Part shown: positions 22,206 to 36,961 of the stretch, one piece after another
How positions within the stretch are numbered: the first letter of the stretch is position 1
How the letters are laid out: each line of letters begins with the position of its first letter
Source of the DNA: Nepenthes gracilis
Lineage: Eukaryota; Streptophyta; Magnoliopsida; Caryophyllales; Nepenthaceae
DNA length: 64,000 bases
Direction of reading: 5' to 3'
Assembly (NCBI GenBank): GCA_033239525.1
Contig: BSYO01000024.1
Location: 6,781,991-6,845,990 of the forward strand
The notes under the pieces: generated by a model
What the model was told of the DNA's origin: nothing
Seen by the model: the letters and a program-made list of their open reading frames with translations, nothing else
Database searches by the model: none
Translations under genes and position numbers: made by a program

Positions 22206-25200
22206 TAGGTTTTGATCCTTGATTAATTACCGATACTTTTACCCAAAGAGCCATCTCTATTCGAATCAACATTCATCAAATCCTTACTTCTTTCAAAATC
22301 AACGGCGCATAATTTCATCATACAATAAGTCATACACACATTACTGAAATATTAATATTAAAAGAGTCTTTCTCTACCTAATATTTGTACAAATCGAGTT
22401 CACAATCTTTTTGATCTCCAATGTCCTCACAATCAACTAGTAATTGTATTACCCAATTACAACAATCACACTTAAACTTATCCTCTCAATACAACTCCAG
22501 TACAACTATGGTATATAAATTGAATTGTTGATTGAAGCACTAGCATCCCTCTTCATTGCATCATGTTGTTGACCTCAATAATGATGCCGTCGATTAAAAC
22601 TTAAATCATCATACAACCTCAACCTATTCTTGATTGTCCTATATAGGTCAACTCCATAAGTTATCCTTAATTGTATAGTATCAAATACTTTTATTGAATT
22701 CTCTGACTTTTGATATAGTTTGTCATTAAAGTATAACCATCCAAAATATTCCATAAATTAGTGAATTATCAACTTTTAAACACATCCATCATAAATTGAT
22801 GGTTACTTCTTACCAGCATATACCTAATTGTCATCATATTTTAATAATACATCATAACCAAATAGAACTTCAAAGTTGCATATCATATAACTCTTAATGG
22901 ATACAATCCAACGTTATAACTACCATTATAACCTTCAAGAAATACTATTGACTTCCGACTTATGTAATGACCATTTCTAATTTAAATTTCACTAATGGGT
23001 TCTTCTATTCCATCCTTTATCACGTCTCAATAATTTATTCCGCTTTCTGGTTTAGACTGAATTCTTTCAAAAATGACAACTCCTAAGAATTAGATTTTCA
23101 AGTTTCAAGACCCAAAATCCTAAAATAATCGAATTATCATAGATTTAGATCATAAACTAATCACTTTAATTAGTTAATTAATTTTTTTTAATTTTTTCGA
23201 TCAAACTAATTGAATTCAAGACTTTATCTTTCCAAAAAGGAAATCTTGCAAGGATCAAAATGTGAACATCAATATTCATGAGATACTCAGGAAGACCTCA
23301 ACTGACCCAGAACAAAATCATGATCAAGCAAACAATAAATCAATTAACTCAATCCATATTTAAACTAATTACTTAATATAGACTAATCAATCCTAGTAAA
23401 ATAGATAATGAACTAGATGTAGAAAATCTAATTTCTATCTTTAACGATTGTAAGATGATATCCGGAGTATCTCCAATAGTAACCAAATAAATAAATAGAA
23501 AATCAAAAATCAAAATTACATATATTCAGATAATCGGACCAACCACTATAAACAATTAGTTTCCAACTTCCTTTTCCAAAATCAAGGCAGTAATCTTCAA
23601 CATTATCCAAGTATATGGGTATAATATATTTATATTGTCCAAGGAAGTTATTTAAGAGATTAACATGATTTCTGGGTTTCACACTACAAACACAAGTCTT
23701 TCAAAGAAGGTACAAGTCTTAGAATCGAGAATCTACAAATCTAGAGCATAGTAGCTATTGGTAAACATGTTTTGGTACAACTCCATGGCCAATGAAGCAG
23801 CCAAATTTCGATAAAATAGATACACTCTAACATCTCAAGGGCAAAGATTCCAGTGAATATAGGTAAAAAAAATTGAAGCAGCCAGGGGTTGGAATAAAAT
23901 TATGTGAACAGAGATTGTTTTCTGTAGTAATAGAGATAAAATAAAATTTAGATAAATGGAAAGATACAACTATTGATAGCTTTACAAATTTCCAAAAGGG
24001 TAAAAAATAATAAAGCTAACTAAGCGCATCTTCATCATGCAACAATCCAAGTTGGATCGATGGCTTACTGATAAGAGTCTTCAAATGTCTAAATTCCTAG
24101 TGGAATTCAAGCAGAAACGAGAAATCATCCTCTTTTTTTTTTTTTAACCTTGATTATAGTCCCTAAATTCTTTCATGGTAAATGATTTGACTTGGTGGCA
24201 ATTAAATACGATCATCATTTTGATTGCAACTTTAACTCCTGAAGTTCTTCAAATGCCATCCCATAAGGTCTTCGAAATCGATGCGATTTTTCAAGTTAGC
24301 TCGATAGATAAGTTAATTTTCTATATGGTGTTTGTACCAACAATATGGTTGTAACGCATTTGAAAATCTCTAAGTTAATAATAACATCTCTAATTGATAA
24401 TTCATCCTACTTCGTTGTAGATGCGAAAGCTCTGGATCATCCAAAAGTACAAGGCTAATGTGCAACACGTCAACAATCAAGATCGAAACCCTCCTGATCG
24501 AGAATGGTGAAAGTTCTACTCGGCTATGCGATTATCATTAATCGAGTGAAATTAGTGTCTTCTTATTTAGCGTATGCCAATGTATGGCATATCACCTGCA
24601 CCACTAGACCCTTGGTTGCTTAAACAACGAAAAACAATTGTGATGATTTGATGCTGAAATCTTTATAAATGAGTTCTAGTTGTCCTTCTCCCTTGAGCAT
24701 TTGAACAATAAAAATTGATAAGTTCACTGTTGAGATCCACGAGTCAGCTACTAACAACTGGTGCTATGGTTTGAGAGCCACCAATCGTATTGCCCTCAAA
24801 GCTTCAAGAATTTACGTCTAGCATGCCATCATGAGTTCCACGAAAAGAATAGTCCATTCTCATATTTCATCGCTTCAACCAAATGCAAAAGAAGGTTCAT
24901 ATCGTAACCAATTCTAATATTCTGTCTACTAATTTCCTCTTGACCCAAAATGTCCCCGACCCTAAGCCTAAAATATGTGATACATGTCATGACTCAAAAT
25001 TGCCAATGATCTTCTAAGTCCTCAAGGAGACCCTATAAAATTTTTCTTGACCTAGAATAATCAATATATTAAATTCTCGAACCACTTAGCGAATCCAAAC
25101 TTCAAAATATCAATCCTTGAAAGTCCTCCAAAATACATACTATTCTCCACCCAAACTTGATTTATTAGAAAAAAATTTGAATACTTAAATATCATTGAAT

Positions 25201-25265
25201 CGTCTAATGTCCTCAAAATATTATCAACTCCAAAAATCCTCAAGTACTCACACAGATCCTTAATT
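22206..25265 (-). other. Interior of the LARD-like element, no coding frame
   Basis: About 3.06 kb between polypurine tract and primer-binding site. AT-rich, with stops in all frames and no gag, protease, RT or integrase motif that I can read. It may hold structural or packaging RNA sequence only, or a fully eroded coding region. Confidence 0.6.
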
Positions 25266-25276
25266 CTCTGAAACCA
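25266..25276 (-). promoter_or_regulatory. Primer-binding site of the LARD-like element
   Basis: Minus strand TGGTTTCAGAG, one base different from the initiator tRNA-Met primer site TGGTATCAGAG, 8 nt inside the LTR end at 25285. Confidence 0.75.
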
Positions 25277-25284
25277 TAAAATTA

Positions 25285-28065
25285 TGACAACCCGAACCCA
25301 AAATCTACAACTAATATCCAAATCTAATCACATAAGAAAAATTTAAGTCTCAAATCAATATATAGCACATCCATAACTGATAAAAATATAAATATAATAA
25401 TCTAAATATCTTTACACCAATGGTAATTTTGAAAAAAATCTATAGCCCTATAAATCCCAACAAAATAAAGCATAATATCAAAATGTATCTCTAGAGCTTA
25501 AAATTAATATTCTCTCCCGTTAGGCCTCAATCTCTCTTGCCACAACCTTTTATCCAACTCTAAAGTCATCGTTGTCTACACCTACTGCTTTGAAAGTAAG
25601 AAAAATAGTAAGAGTGAGTCAAATACCCAATAAATAATAACAAATCCAAAAATAACAATGAATGATAAGACATGTTTCAGATATACAATATATAATGTAT
25701 GCCAAAAGTCATAAACAATAATACAATATCTAATGAATAAATATATCTACGAATTTATATTTCATCACATCTACAATTCAAATGCATAAGAAAGGTAAAT
25801 CCCTCCAAACCCTGATGTGATAAAGATAATAAGATTTCACCAATAAGAGGCGAAGATTCATCATAATCCAACCTTATAAAAAAAATAAAGAAATCTCTTG
25901 ATCCAAATATCAACATGAACGACCTGAAAAATCAAATAACAATGAATAACATTGATTCTATTGAATCTAAATATTATAAAGTTCGATACATATATTCTAT
26001 ACAATATAACTCGTGAATTCTATCGAATCTCAAATTCGAGAGGTATTAACTATGACGAAATATCACAATGAATATCTTTGGACCTTATTCTATCGCCGTG
26101 AATCAAAGGCCGTGTATTTACACCCCTAACGATTGGATAAGTGCAACAATGTTATCTATTATATCCTCGCTATACCTATAATCCTCCTAGAGGCTGTTGT
26201 ACCTGTAGTATGCACATACCATCCGTAATACTGCTCACCAAATAATATCTCTGATATCATCTTCTATGATAGTCACAGGGCTATAACCATTCTCCACAAT
26301 AAACAATATATCTCATTATCACCATGATACGTATCGAATAAGTGTAGATCACGCTAAGATATCATAACATCTTATTCGACTAGATACCTTAATATTTTCA
26401 TACTCTCTCCTTAGCCTTGACTGTAAGAAGTCAATAATCTAAATACTCGTGCAATCGAATATAATGCAAAATAAAGCTTTACAATTACAACAATAAAATT
26501 GTCATTCGATACTGATAAAAACCATACTCACACCATCAAGATTAACACAAAAGAATTATCATAGAATAATGAAAGAACAAAAGCGAATTGGGAATAACAT
26601 ATTTCAATCAATTTAACATTTACTTGTCTTCCATTCTATTCCGATATACAAATCCTATCACTAGAACCATATCTTAATTATATGCGAACAAGCTTATTAT
26701 TACCAAATTCGATTCAATCGTCCCAAATTCGTCTACTAATTTCTAACGAAATTATATAATAACTTTAACCACATTTTATAAATCAATTTGTATTTTAAAA
26801 TATGCCAACACATATTTACCATTACCATAAAATATTAATATTTACTCCACCTATTATTCGTGATCATATATACCCGTACTACCAACACAAACTACACATA
26901 CTTAAATACACCCATACACACATGTACCTCAATTTCATGTACACACTCTCACACACACACAGCTACACACATAGTTGTACACACACACAGCATTAGTAGT
27001 ACACACGCACCCTTCTCACCACACGGCTTCACACCTACACACATACAGATATTGTATATATATATACCATATACACATCCACATCCATATACCGTGCACA
27101 GCAGACTCATATATTCACATATATATACATTTATAAGTTGACACAGTATACATAGTTAGATGCAAGCAATCTTCAATCATTGGCTTTCGGAATTGAGAAT
27201 GAGATTATACCCAAACTTAGCACATAACTGTCGTTCTTCCTCGATTAGCACCATAGCTTCCTTGCCCCCCATTCACATAATAGATTACACAAATATATCA
27301 TTGTATATGGCACCGTATATGTATATGCGTATACATATACGCATTTAGCACCGCAATTGCTCAGACCACAAATAGAGCATGAACTCTGTTTTTGCACCTA
27401 CTTTTCATTCTCGTACGAAGAATGAAAAAATTTCAATTTGCTTCTTTCCACACAAAAATAAGGATTTGTATTATTAACTCACAACATTTTGGCCCCCATC
27501 TAACCCGGAAACCCGAAAAATTCACATTACACAAGCCGTGGCTCTGTTTTCCTAATTTCTCACTCCACCACAAATTTTCAATCGATTGATGGAAAAATAA
27601 CGATATGAAAACAAATAATCAACATCAACAATGAAAAGGGAATGATTTACTTACAACAATTAGAAATATTATTTATAAAGAAGTCTCAAATCAACATACC
27701 TGATTTGCAGTGACACTAGCAATGGAATGGATTAACAATGACGGCATGCAGTCATGACAACCTTCTTCGGCATCAATTCTTGCAGCAACGGTAGGCACCA
27801 ATGGCTGACTTCTAGCTACCCCGTTCTCACTCCCTTCCTCCCTTTGATTTTTGCCAGCGACTCCCAAAAGAAGAAGACGAAGGTAATGATTAAAAAGATA
27901 ATAAGAGAAACTGAAAGGAGAAAAATGGGGTTGGTGACCGAGAGAAAGAAGGAAAAGTGGCTGATCAGTAGAAGGAGGAGGAGTCGACGCTGCACAAATC
28001 GCTCGACAGTTCCCTCTTTCCCTCTCCTTCTTCTTCGTTCAATTCGCTCCCAGCTTTCCTCATTC

Positions 28066-28105
<40 letters not shown>

Positions 28106-28430
28106 GTTATTATTATTGTTGTTGTTATTATTATTATTATTATATTTTATTTACTTATTTATTATTATATTTATTATTAATATTTTATTATAATATCATT
28201 TAACATTCTTATTTATTAGTAATATTATTATTTATTACTAATTATTATTAATATTTATTAATATATATTATTACTCCTATTTATTATTATTATTATTATT
28301 TGTCATTTATTAATAATTATTTAATATCCATTATTATTTATAATATTTGTTAATATCAATATATTATATTATTTACTACCATATTAAGTCTATAGCTATA
28401 TAATTCGCGTCAAAATATTAAAGTGTTACA
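25285..28430 (-). repeat. 5' LTR of the LARD-like element
   Basis: Plus-strand left edge TGACAACCCG, right edge GTGTTACA. Colinear with 19264-22169. Holds extra (ca)n-rich sequence at about 26890-27020 and a long (ATT)n tract at 28068-28145. Confidence 0.88.
28068..28145. repeat. (ATT)n microsatellite in LTR
   Basis: About 26 triplets of TTA/TTG type. It causes a spurious tyrosine-rich open frame on the plus strand. Confidence 0.95.
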
Positions 28431-31124
28431 ATTACATATAAGTAATTAATTTTATTATTTTTGACAAAGCGTTTAGAAAAATATTGTATTGTTCATCTAA
28501 AAATTATATGAAATAAATAAAATATTCCTACAATCATTGTCTGTAGAAAATATTGAATATAATGAAATTTGAATTTGTTGTCATTGACATTTTAGGAAAG
28601 AATTATTTATCTTAAATTCTTGATGCTAAAATATATATTGACACGATAAATCTTTAATGAGCTATTAATGAAGAAAATAAAGCGTCATTGCAGGACTGTT
28701 CAAGAGTAATGATTTTCCTTCGACACTATTTTCATGAAGAATTAAAAATTGAGTATTTTACGATAAAAAATCCATTGACTTGGTGAAATAATTTAAAGTA
28801 GAGATGTGAGTACTAGAAGAGCATAATTCTCCTAAAACCTCATTATGATTGACTACTATCATGAATTTGAATTAAAAATAGATAATATAAATAATTAATA
28901 ATAAATATAATCTATAAAAATAAAATATCAAATAAAACAACATATAATACAAAATCTCATATTCGAGTCAAACCCAACAAAATAACCAACAACCCCAACG
29001 ATAACAAGAATAATAAATAATAATATCATTTATCATAAGATTTCTCCAAACCACCCATTTGAACAATAAAATATGTATAATTTGCTCAAAAGTTTATAAG
29101 AAAAGAGTGACAACTTACCGATTCAATACAAATCAAACGCCACAAGTATCCAAAATTAGGATAATTTAAATACTGTCTCTGTTAGGTATATTATGTGTTA
29201 GCATATTCCGTAACCATATCTAATCATTCATTAGTAAATTTTTTAGTCTCCTGAAGTTCTACATCAAATTTACGCTCAATATTTGCCGATACACACTCTC
29301 AGTATTTATACCTGCCTAGTACCTGATCTATGCACGATCGCTGTTTCTCATAAGCCCACGCTCAATGCATGCCCAAAGCACACGCGAAGTGCCTTTTTAC
29401 GAATGTATGCGCTCAAGTTATGTCCAAGGCATGCCCAAAGCGCCCTTTTACATATATCTGCACTCGAGGTACATTCGAGGCACACTTGAGGGTTGAGGCC
29501 ATAAAGTGCATTAAAAAGAGCCACGAGGCACGGAACATCATGGCAAAGTCATGAAAACAAATAGCCCGAGGGCACATGATGCGTACTGAGACAATTCATT
29601 GAATGTCAACTTGGCATGCATTTCTTTTTGGCTGGCCGCGAGAAGTGAGAGATAGGGGTTTTCTTGAATAATTATAATTATAAAGATTTTCTTCATCGCT
29701 AAAATCTTGTCTTGATTATGCTACTTATTGTGCTTATATTTTATATGCTTTTGATATTTAATTTATTTAGAATTGAATATATTTTATATATATTAAATAT
29801 TCATATGCTTTGTATTTTGCAAATTGTAAAATCGTTGAAACAAGTTGTAACTAGAGATTCTCTAGTCCATTGCAATCTCCATAATAGTGATACATACTAA
29901 TTCAATCTAACTATCATCCAATCGATACCAAATACATCCAAAACAAATACAGCCCAACTACAACCCAATATACTCACAAGGTAGGAACAAAGTCTCAATT
30001 AACAATCGTATCCAAGCTCTCTTCAATTTATCCATAATCTACTAGTTTGAAAAGGTTAAAAATAATAAAAATATGAGTGAAATACTCAATAAGTATTAAT
30101 ATATAATATATAAAAATAAATGCGTCAATAATCAGAGCAAAGATTGTTAAGACATATATGAAGCCCATAAAAGCTAGAGCCCAAATAATTAACATGTCAA
30201 ATCAATGAAATTTCAAATGTTATCTTGTACATGAAATTCAAATTCTAAAAACAAAGGCCAAATGATCCAAAAGTATGAAGCCAATGAAATCTAATATCCA
30301 AATCCAAATAGCAGTTGAACTGTACATTTTAAATCAAAATCTTGAGTATCCAAAATCAATACAAATGAAAACATATTAAAAATTAAAAACATACTCAAAC
30401 TAGAAAATTTAAAACTAAAAGATTAACTTTGAAGAAAGGTTACCCACATTTTTAATAATTTTAGATTATATTACTACTATTTTAGAATCGTAGGCAAATT
30501 ATCAATATATCCTCCCTTATAGATAGGGACAAAACAACTTTTTTTTGCCTCCCGTGAATACGGGGTGCAATATTTAAGTTTATCTAAATATATTACGACA
30601 TCCAAATATATTAATTTCATTCAATTCTATACAATGGTTCTTATAAAAGTATAAATCGGGAAAGGTTTCTTTATCACATGTCCAAAACTTTTCCCATCTG
30701 ACAAAAAATTATGAAACTTTCACTCAAAAAAGTCAAATACAACGATTTCCAATGAGAAAAAAAGTATACATATCAAATTGAATACATAAAGATAGAGCCC
30801 AACTTGAAATACATGCATGGATACCACATACAAGGATAATATGTACGTTTTTATTACTTTTTCTTTTCAAATACTCTTACACATAAACAAAAATATTTCA
30901 AAATATTTATTCATTTTTATAAAACAAGCAAAAAGATTCAAATAATAATAAAATTGAAGCAAAATCCCACAACATGCGGTAAAAACAACATGCATGCACG
31001 AGGATTCAAAATGGGTAAGTAAAATGACATATATATACATTAAATCCACCAAATATAAGTCAAACTAAATGAAAACGAAAATAGACTAAAGATAAAGGTT
31101 AAGAATATTGCCTCAACCTCTAAT
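28431..31124. other. AT-rich DNA with degenerate LTR-like pieces
   Basis: No gene seen. The stretch 29300-29560 holds repeated GC-rich 'caaagc..cgaagtgcc' blocks like those in the nested LTR at 14.2 kb. The stretch about 30040-30110 has the 'gagtgaaatactcaataag' wording seen in gypsy LTRs at 19.6 and 25.6 kb. These suggest old minus-strand LTR fragments, but edges cannot be set. Confidence 0.4.
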
Positions 31125-32830
31125 GTGAAGACCGAGTTTAAATTTTTACATTAATTATGATTAATTAAATTAAAATAATTAAAGTTAAGGTCAAATGATA
31201 AAGAAAATGTAGTCAAAAGTCAATTTTGGATAGAATTACTATGAATTGATGGATGTCTGACCAACATCCAACATGCGCACATATATGTTTTCGGTATGGA
31301 GGTTATGTCTGACCGTTGCTTGAGTTAAGCTCGAACGTGTTTTTTCGTATACTCACACTCGATACGCACCTAAGAGATACTCGAGCGCATTGAGACAGAA
31401 TACCTGAGCTTGATGCGTGCTTGGTGTGGCACTCATGCAACATTGTTTCTGGTCTCAGGGCCCGACATGCGACTGATAGACGCTCGAATGCCACTCTTCT
31501 ATATATATCATGTTCGACTAATTTTTGATTATTTTCTACTAAATTTTGAGAGAAAAGATAGAAGGAGAATAGATGGTAAGAGAGAGAAAGTTAGAAAAGG
31601 TAAATTAAAGTAATCTTAAATAAGATTTTGGTAATTTATAGTTAAGGTAAGTACATCTTCAATCATTCATTCATTTGTTACTATTCTTTCCTCATTTTTT
31701 TTGACTATTTCTTATTTTAAATATTTATACATGACATATTTTCGTAATTAAAGTATTTATATTTCACATGTATATAATATTCTCCTCATTCTTCTATATC
31801 AATGCATGAAATTCATGATTTAAGTCCATATACATTATATTATCCAGCTAATTCTATATTTGTTTTTCATACATGATCTATATTTTAAATATAATACTCT
31901 TTCATGTTTAATTTTTTTATAAAATATTTTTACATATTAAAATTTACTAGATGTATATTTTGTATGTCCTAAAAATTCATCTATTTGTCCTTTCATATAT
32001 GTCATTTGAAAAAAAATATTAAAATATCATCAATATTACCATTTTTTTCTTTTTTTCTTTTTTTTTTGCAACCATGATTGAAAATCTCATAATATGACAT
32101 CATATACTTTAAATTAAATAGGTCCAAATTTTTGCAATAAATTATAGCATTTCATAATAATAAATTTAAAAAATTTAAAGAAAAACTCTATAGTTTGTTA
32201 AAAAATGAAGAATATTTTTTTCTCTAATGAAAAAAATACAAAGATTATAATAAATTGTGTAAAATTTTTATATGTTTAAGTATCATACCATTATGATAAA
32301 TTTAACGAGTAGTATATTATGATATATCTTAGTATATTATAATAGTGATCGATATTTGAACCTATCATCTATGGGTGAAAATGACGTTCTACCCCCATCT
32401 ATAAGGTGATATGTATGATGGTACACTTACGATCTTGAATAATAACATAAAACCTTTGATTATATAAAAATAAATATAATTCAAATTTTGAGCATCCACT
32501 CATTCAGTCACAAAGCCTTACTGACCATTGGTTCATAAGAAAGTATATATTTGAATATAAATTGTATGGTATAATTTAAATAAGAATATAAAAAAAATTT
32601 AAAAATTGTGTACATTTGTCATGAAAAATTCATAATATTTCATTGAATTTGTTTCATTGCTCCTTCAAACATGCTTGATGAGAATTATACATTTAATTGT
32701 AAAATTTTATAATTTATTTAATTTTTGACTTACTCATATTTCTATGTTTTACTAATTCCTTAAGTTTAGAAGCTCAAATACTTGTAGGATGAGTAAGATT
32801 AAAGGAAAAGACATCCAAAGAGATTAGTGT
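31125..32830 (+). mobile_element. Degenerate LTR of the 12-14 kb solo-LTR family, plus orientation
   Basis: Starts TGTGAAGACCGAGTTT. Colinear in outline with the reverse complement of 14530-12371: 'attaattatgattaattaa', 'gttaaggtcaaatgat', a GC-rich 'gcgcattgagac' region near 31390, a purine tract at 31548-31610 and a late block ('cactcattcagtcacaaagcc'). The right edge is uncertain and may be cut by the next element. Confidence 0.55.
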
Positions 32831-32881
32831 TAGAAATGTAAATTTTGATGATATATTTAATTTTGAATAATAATTTTAGAG

Positions 32882-33198
32882 TGATGTATTAGAAAATATA
32901 TAAAATTTTAATTATTTTAGATATTTTGTATTTTTAGGATATATATATATTTTATTTGTACCGTTATATACTTATTTTATGTTAGGATTTTATTTTTCCT
33001 TTTCTTTTGGTTACCGATTTATTCTTTCCTTTTATAATTGTTTTACTCTCCATTATAAGGAGTCGTGCTCCCCTTTTGTAATTGTGTACAAAAGTCTGCA
33101 ATGCAATAAATGATGTTAACGCCTCTTTTCAATGGGAAAATAGCCTTCTCGTGCCGCCCTCTTATATTATTCGTCTTCATTTCAATTGGTTTCTCACA
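32882..33198 (+). repeat. Copia 5' LTR
   Basis: Homologous to 36962-37255. Ends ttctcaca immediately before the primer-binding site. The true left edge may lie a few bases away. Confidence 0.75.
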
Positions 33199-33209
33199 TG
33201 GTATCAGAG
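33199..33209 (+). promoter_or_regulatory. Primer-binding site (initiator tRNA-Met)
   Basis: Exact TGGTATCAGAG, directly after the LTR end. Confidence 0.88.
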
Positions 33210-34779
33210 TGAAACTTCCCACCACACCGAACACACATCTACCCATTTGGGATCTCAACGGCTCACAAATATATTGAGATGCCAATATTCGGCTGGAAAT
33301 GATTCATTCGCCGATTTTTCTTTATACATATTCTAATTCAAAAAATGAGGGCAAACAACTCTAAAATACTTTTCTAAATTTTCGACTTTATCATCTTTTG
33401 AAGCTTCTAAAACGATGTAACGACATGGTGGTTTCCTGGATTCAAACTCCATCAGTCCATCCATTAAATCCGGTGTTGTTTTTGTTGATGATGCAAAAAC
33501 TGGAAGGAATCGGACCGGGGTTCACCCAACAAAATGGACCACGTCGCCTTTAAGAAATGCGTTCTTGCAAGAGCAAGATCCGGTAAGTATTTATTATGGT
33601 AAACTCAAAACAATGGGACGAACTCCTTAGGTGTTCCTCTCTCCCATTGTGATTGTGGCAAACTCAAAGTGCTCAAAATAGATCTGATCCAATTTTGATG
33701 GGTCTCAATGACTCATATATTAATGTGCGGGATCGATCATATTGATGGACCCACGATTCAACAAGGTCTTCTCCAATCACAGCAAGAACGGCAACATAAC
33801 ATGTTTTTAATATATTCATAGCTTTAATGAAATAAACCACTAATAACCCTAAAATTGATGAGAAATAATCAAATAAAAAGACAGACCCTTTTGTATTCAT
33901 TGCCGTGTCCTCGAACACACGTTATAAGCAATGTTTCAAGATTTGGAGTGAGATTTCCACATGTACATTATTGTCATAAATAGACATGTTGTGGAAAAAT
34001 GCTATCAACTTCACATTAAACCATAAATTGTTTGGTAACTGGGACCTGACCCTTTTGATTGATCATGGTCACCATGACGAATCATGAAGCTAATGAGAGA
34101 AAATGTTTATTCCCAAAGAACTCATGAGTTTGCTTGAATCCAACTCCGTTGTAATGTCTTCCAATAGCAAAAATTCATAAAATATGCTCCTTTTGATCCA
34201 CTTCTTTACAATCCAAGGTGGTGGTATGAACGGTAATAATATTTGCTCGTTTTTCCCTTACAATAGGAAAAGACTTGGATCATTTTATCCGACTAATTTG
34301 ATCATATGATTCGACCCCTCTCTATACCTTAAAGGAGATTGCGATCTCATTTTCGATTAACCTTCTTGATGGAAGTGAGAGCATTGCTACCCACATTAGA
34401 AATAATTATCAAGATAGTGGCAATTATATTGAAAAATGTGTTATGTGTCCCTTCATTTACTTTTAATAAACTTATGAAAAACTTGTCGACATTGGCTGCA
34501 TATTTTTCTTCTCGACATCTGCCTCATTCGGGACTTTTCTCTTGGACATCGATTGGAATGGGTGAAAAGAAAATTGATTTATATTATTTTGAATAATAAA
34601 GTCCATCCAAAAATTGCTCTTCTCATCAAATAAGTCACATTGTAAGACCTTTTGCTAATTTTGTTAACCTTGTTTCATCTTTTAAGAAACTTATGGCATT
34701 GTTAGGCCACATTTCACATTCTAGGCTAAAATTAATGATTTTCCTCTTGTAAAGCAAGAATTCAATTAATGATAATTCT

Positions 34780-35170
34780 ATTTGTTATATGGCTAAACAA
34801 CGTGCCTTCCTTTTTCTCCAAAAAGCCATAAGTTTTTTTATTGCGTGGTGCATTGTGATTTATGGGGACCTTTAAATAAATTTCTTATGATGGGTATAAA
34901 GGTTTTTTGACCATTGTTGATGACTTTTTAAAAATTTATCTTTTAAAACAAAAATCAAATACAATATTTTTGGAAGCCTTTTACAATCTATTTACAATTT
35001 AACGCAAAAATTAAAGTCATTCAAAGTGATAATGGGTCCGAATTTTTCTCGGGATATTTTACAAAGAAAAGAGGTGCATAAAAATACCACAACAAAATGG
35101 TGTTGTTAAACACCAATATTTATTAAAAGTCGCTAGGGTTATTAGATTTCAATCGGTCTCCTCTTAAAAT
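34780..35170 (+). pseudogene. Copia integrase remnant
   Basis: Plus-strand pieces read LHCDLWGPL, then TIVDDF, IQSDNGSEF and PQQNGVVKHQ in successive frames. These are catalytic-core landmarks of copia integrase. Broken by stops and indels. Confidence 0.8.
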
Positions 35171-35639
35171 TCTAGAGTGATTGCATTCTGAAATTGCCTT
35201 TATAAATAAATCCCACTCCCTTACTTGACAACAAGACCCCATATGAAATCTTATTTAGAGTCAAACCAAATTATGACAACCTCCGTGATTTTTATTTATG
35301 TTTTGCTTACCCTCTTTGAAAGAAGTTTGAGAAAAAAGTAGAAATAGATAGGGATATCCTTTTGGAATTAAAGGATACAAATTTGATTTTAATCATATTA
35401 CAAATCTGTGGATGTTATCTTTTATGAGAACATTTTTCCTTACGAGAAAAACAAAGTTGCTCCAAATAACACAATACCTTCCGCAGAGACAAATGCATCT
35501 AAACTCATTATACATTTTATTATTGCCACTAATCCTAATAATGCACCTACTATTAACCACTCATCACGATGAAGAAAGCTCTTTTTATTTAAATAAGATT
35601 TAAGTGATATCAACAATTTCCTCTCTAAAATATTTTAAT

Positions 35640-36160
35640 TATACCTCACCGAACAACATGCAAGCCCTCAAATTTGAAAACTTCCATTGTCACCATACAT
35701 CTTAAGCCGCACCTACCCAAAACTTTACATCTCTAAAACAACCTTACCCCTTGCAAATTCCATATCGTATAAAACTATCCCATGCCTAACTTCTTTTACA
35801 TCTTTTCTCATCCCAATTTGTAAGTATTTTGGTGATCCCAATTGGCGAGCTGCCTTCAATGAGGAACTACAAGCTTTAGAATCTAATAAGATTTGGTTCT
35901 CAAACTTTTGAGAAGAAGAAATTTATATTTCAATACGTGTTAAAATTTTGAAGAGTAATGGGAGCATTGAACGATATAAATAATAAAGGATACACCCAAG
36001 AGGCAGGGGTGGATTAATATAAAATATTTAAACTTACCATATATCATTTGCGAGTGACATTTATTCATTTTGATGTCAATAATGCATCGAATGGATCTTA
36101 GATGAAGAAATCTATATTAATCACATCGGTTACAAAAAGGAAAATGTAATTGGTCTATTT
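35640..36160 (+). pseudogene. Copia reverse transcriptase remnant, start
   Basis: Contains NWRAAFNEELQALESNKIW, the conserved opening of copia RT, followed by shifted RT-like pieces (DVNNASNGS, LDEEIYI). Confidence 0.78.
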
Positions 36161-36961
36161 CTTAAAAGCATATAGTAAACAAATATATTGGTATACCAAA
36201 CTTTCTAAATCTCTTGTCAAAATAATCCAATGACATAGTTTTGACCAAACAAAATGACCATTATTAGTGAGATTATCACAAATGATATATTTGAAAATTG
36301 TTGATGCCATTATTTCAAATCCTTCCTCAACCAAGCCTTCAAAATTAAAGACCTTGGGATACATGTTATATTTTTTGGCATTGAAGTTCAAATTCAAAAA
36401 GGCATTATATTTATTTGAAAATACATGTTTGATAGGTCCATGATTTCTCAAATTACCATTTAAATGTAAGCAAATTTTAATCCAAGTGTGTATAGAATAC
36501 TAATTGGTCGTCTTCTTTATCTCAATATTATCTTTGTTTGTTCATATTTTAAGTCAATTCATGACCAACCCACTTTCATACATATATCAAGTTTACGATA
36601 TTTAAAATCAAACCAGGACAAGGCATATTATTTTCTTTTTCTTGATTTTTTAATTAAAAGTTTGTTATATTTTTATTGGAGATTTCCTCGTTTTGGATCT
36701 GGTGGTTTTCGCTTCGCGAGGGCCAATATAGATCTATGGCCACAACTTGTTATGAATTAACTATAATATGCTATGTCTTAATGATTGGTTTCACATGATT
36801 TTGGATTTAAGATATTTTTTCTTACTTATGCTTTTCTGAGCGCACTCAAAAATGATGGATTGGATGTCCGTGACAAGATTCAAGAAGGGAGGCGGATTTT
36901 CAGATATATATACCAAGATTTTGGGTTCACATTTGTCCAAGATGGGCATTATTAATATATA

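Larger units (their letters stand above)
19264..28430 (-). mobile_element. Large gypsy-derived LTR element with non-coding interior (LARD-like)
   Basis: Two homologous LTRs of about 2.9 and 3.1 kb enclose a 3.1-kb interior with no long open frame. On the minus strand the LTR starts TGTAACACT (TATAACACC in the other copy) and ends GGGTTGTCA. A primer-binding site and polypurine tract are in the right places. Codons just before the polypurine tract still read FEDKILLRVED, like the end of Ty3/gypsy polyproteins. This suggests derivation from a coding gypsy element that lost gag-pol. No target duplication is visible (tacta before, attac after). Confidence 0.85.

Noticed and set aside
27754..28203. 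149-codon plus-strand frame
   Set aside because: Its length comes from the (ATT)n/(TTA)n tract read as a tyrosine run inside an LTR; no protein features.
33199..33209. tRNA gene fragment
   Set aside because: The tRNA-like wording TGGTATCAGAG is a primer-binding site beside an LTR; no cloverleaf is formed.
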